A DNA stretch of 7,096 bases from Reyranella sp. (lineage in GTDB: Bacteria > Pseudomonadota > Alphaproteobacteria > Reyranellales > Reyranellaceae). The position numbers and the translations under genes are program-made. Positions 5,005 to 7,096 of this stretch are shown here, one piece after another. Numbering within the stretch: position 1 is the first letter of the stretch; the number at the start of each line of letters is the position of its first letter. The stretch covers positions 1-7,096 of the forward strand of contig JADHLS010000260.1 in the NCBI GenBank assembly GCA_016780605.1, given 5' to 3'. The notes under the pieces were generated by a model. It saw only the letters and a program-made list of their open reading frames with translations, searched no databases and was not told where the DNA came from.

Positions 5005-6550
5005 ATGCCAGCAGGGAGAGTTGCCATGCGCCGCGTGCGCGAGGTTTTACGTCTGGGGTTCGCCGGGATATCCAAGCACGAGATCGCGCGGCGCACTGGG
5101 CTGGCGGCGTCGACGGTGCGCGAGACGGTGGCACGCTTCAAGGCTAGCGGGCTGGACTGGCCGCTGCCAGACAGCGTCACCGACAGCGAGCTGGAAGCGA
5201 AGCTATACAAGAACGCCGGCACCAAGCAGGGCCACCACCGCCACGCCGAGCCCGACTGGGTGACATCCACCGCGATCTGCGACGCAAGCACGTCACGCTG
5301 TCGATCCTGTGGGATGAGTACATCGAGCGGCATCCCGACGGCTATCGCTATTCCCGGTTCTGCGAACTCTACCGCGCCTGGGAAGGCACGCTGTCGGTCA
5401 CCATGCGCCAGAGCCACGCTGGCGGCGACAAGCTGTTCGTCGATTACGCCGGCGACACCGAGCCGATGGTGATCGACCGGTTGACCGGCGAGATCCGCGA
5501 CGCGTGGATCTTCGTCGCCGTCCTGGGCGCCTCCAACTTCATCTATGCCGAGGCGACCTGGACGCAGGGGCTGGCGGACTGGATCGGCGCCCATACTCGA
5601 GCCCTGGCGGCGATCGGCGGGGTGCCGAGGCTGATCGTGCCCGACAACACCAAGACCGCCGTGATCAAGGCCTGCCTCTACGAGCTCACAGTCAATCGAA
5701 CCTATGCCGAGATGGCGGCACACTACGATACCGCCATCCTGCCGGCGCGGCCCCGCAAGCCGCGCGACAAGGCCAAGGTCGAAGCCGCCGTGCTCGTCAT
5801 GGAGCGCTGGATCCTGGGACGGCTGCGCAACCAGCGTTTCGATAGCCTGGCGGCGCTGAACCAGGCGATCGGCGCGCTGCTGGTCCGTCTCAACGATCAA
5901 CGGCCGATCCGTCGGCTCGGCGTGACACGGCGCCAACTCCTCGAAGAACTCGATCGCCCGGGGCTCAAGCCCTTGCCGGTCGAGGCCTACGTGTTCGCCG
6001 AGCGGCGCATCCGTCGCGTCGGCATCGACTATCACCTCGATATCGACCGCCATTATTACAGCGTGCCGTATCGCTTCGCCCGCCAAGCCGTTGAAGTGCG
6101 GGTGACCGGGCGAACCATCGAGGTGTTCGCCAAGGGCAGCGGATCGCCGCCCATCTGCGCTCCACCGGCAATGGCAAGCACACCACCGTGCATGAGCAGA
6201 TGCCCTCCAGCCATCGCCGTTACGCCGACTGGACGATCGACCGCATCCGGCGTGATGCTGCCGCGATCGGCCCAGCCAGCTCCGCTCTGTGCGAGCTGAT
6301 CCTGGACCAGCGCTCGCACCCCGAACAGGGCTTCCTCGCCTGTCTCGGTATCGTCCGCCTGGTCAAAGCGTTCGGCGCGCAGCGCGTCGAGGCCGCCGCG
6401 ACGCGGGCACTCGATATCGGCGCCCGGACCGACGGATCGGTCAAGTCAATCCTCGACAACAATCTCGATCGCCACGCCGCCCAGCAGCGCGCCGCGGACG
6501 GCGTGACGATCCTCCATCCCAACATCCGCGGCTCGCGCTATTACCACTGA
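5005..6550 (+). pseudogene. istA: IS21-family transposase IstA with two frameshifts
   Basis: IstA is the DDE transposase of the element. ATG 5005 has a GAGGAG ribosome-binding site; ATG 5026 is an alternative with GGGAGAG. The N-terminal helix-turn-helix lies in GISKHEIARRTGLAASTVRE (residues 21-40). Frame 1 reads to W85 (5257-5259). One base is then missing at about 5260, and the protein resumes at 5262 ([16 protein letters not shown]) and runs to about 6137. A second base is missing at about 6137-6138, and the last part reads from 6140 ([15 protein letters not shown]) to TGA 6548-6550. The middle frame carries the DDE set: D in LFVDYAGDT (codon at 5442), D in [10 protein letters not shown] and E in DKAKVEAAV. 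Rejoined, it would be about 515 residues, normal for the family. As written, no full-length IstA is made. The defects may be true mutations or assembly errors, since the rest is well conserved. Confidence 0.88.
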
Positions 6551-6559
6551 GGAGACCAC

Positions 6560-7096
6560 ATGCTCAGCCATCCCACTCTCGATCAGCTCCAACAGGTGGG
6601 GCTATACGGCATGGCCAAGGCCCTCGCCGAGGCCGAGACGTCCGACGAGGCCGCCGCGCTAGCCCACCCTGAATGGCTCGCCCTCCTGATCGACCGTGAA
6701 GTCGCCTACCGGCACGACAAGAAGCTCACGGCCAGGCTGCCCTACGCCCGGCTGCGCCAGCAGGCCCTCGTCGAGGATGTCGATTATCGCGCCGCCCGCG
6801 GCCTCGATCGCGCGCTCTTCCAAAAACTCGTCGCCGGCGATTGGATCGACGCCCACGACAGCCTGATCATCAGCGGCCCGACCGGCGTCGGCAAGAGTTG
6901 GCTGGCCTGCGCGCTGGGCCACAAGGCCTGCCGCGACAACCGCTCGGTCCTCTACCAGTGCGTCCCCAAGCTGTTCGGTGAGCTCGCGCTCGCGCGCGGC
7001 GATGGCCGCTATGCCCGCATCGTCCGCGCCCTCGGCGGCGTCCAGCTGCTGATTCTCGACGACTGGGGCCTCGAGCCGCTCGACGCTCAGGCCCGC
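6560..7096 (+). CDS. istB: IstB helper ATPase, partial at the window edge
   Basis: IstB is the AAA+ ATPase that assists IstA in target choice and transposition. ATG 6560 follows the istA stop by nine bases, with a GGAG ribosome-binding site in the gap, so the two were probably translated as a coupled pair. The 179 codons present contain the N-terminal helical region (HPTLDQLQQVGLYGMAKAL), Walker A GPTGVGKS at residues 106-113 and Walker B LLILDDWG at 163-170. Full-length IstB is about 250 residues, so roughly 70 are missing past the window end. No frameshift or stop is seen in this part, in contrast to istA. Confidence 0.95.
   Translation, partial: MLSHPTLDQLQQVGLYGMAKALAEAETSDEAAALAHPEWLALLIDREVAYRHDKKLTARLPYARLRQQALVEDVDYRAARGLDRALFQKLVAGDWIDAHDSLIISGPTGVGKSWLACALGHKACRDNRSVLYQCVPKLFGELALARGDGRYARIVRALGGVQLLILDDWGLEPLDAQAR

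Larger units (their letters stand above)
4812..7096 (+). mobile_element. Second IS21-family element, right side beyond the window
   Basis: It begins near TG at 4812 with a five-unit repeat array, then carries istA (5005-6550, two frameshifts) and istB (from 6560, open at the window edge) in the standard order and spacing. The right end is not in the window, so a target duplication cannot be checked. The insertion lies about 80 bases upstream of the FNR/FixK-like site and leaves the promoter of the neighbouring gene in place. The exact left tip is inferred. Confidence 0.85.

Noticed and set aside
4893..6086. Long minus-strand open frame of 397 codons
   Set aside because: It is antisense to istA, whose motifs are clear across three plus-strand segments. 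The minus translation has no recognisable motif and arises from high-GC codon bias.

Overview
This window looks like an accessory, IS-scarred stretch from a high-GC alphaproteobacterium, probably of the Hyphomicrobiales (Bradyrhizobium/Rhodopseudomonas-like). That is inferred from GC-rich codon use, small lipoproteins of types common in that group, IS21 and ISNCY-type transposases, and an FNR/FixK-like box. No rRNA or tRNA gene, CRISPR array, replication gene or complete metabolic operon is visible.

Layout. (1) 190-538 (-) is a decapitated lipoprotein gene. (2) 539-1178 is the left part of an IS21-family element whose istA is cut after codon 169. (3) 1179 to about 1872 is the left part of an ISNCY-type element sitting exactly at that cut, itself missing its right half. 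(4) About 1873-3254 is mostly non-coding or decayed DNA. It holds an imperfect palindrome, one convincing small lipoprotein gene (2265-2450, -), a hairpin, and a frameshifted small secreted-protein gene (3041-3218, +). (5) 3255-3626 (+) is an intact lipoprotein gene, about 84% identical in protein to the broken copy at 190-538 and in inverted orientation. (6) 3730 to about 3875 looks like another IS end. (7) 3876-4652 (-) is an intact secreted Spy/CpxP-type (LTxxQ) protein with a Gly/Met-rich segment and an FNR/FixK-like site upstream. (8) 4812-7096 is a second, different IS21 element. It has five tandem repeats at its left end, an istA with two apparent single-base deletions, and an istB open to the window edge.

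How it fits together. The resident genes are three lipoprotein genes (one dead), one frameshifted small secreted-protein gene and one periplasmic LTxxQ protein. All point to the cell envelope, but they do not form one operon. Everything else is layered transposition: IS21 into a lipoprotein gene, then an ISNCY-type element into that IS21, then loss of both right-hand parts. All recognisable IS remnants face the same way (left end at low coordinate). I see no strong case for a new multi-gene system. The most useful leads are the oxygen-responsive-type box before the Gly/Met-rich protein, the five-unit repeat array of the second IS21, and the inverted lipoprotein pair.
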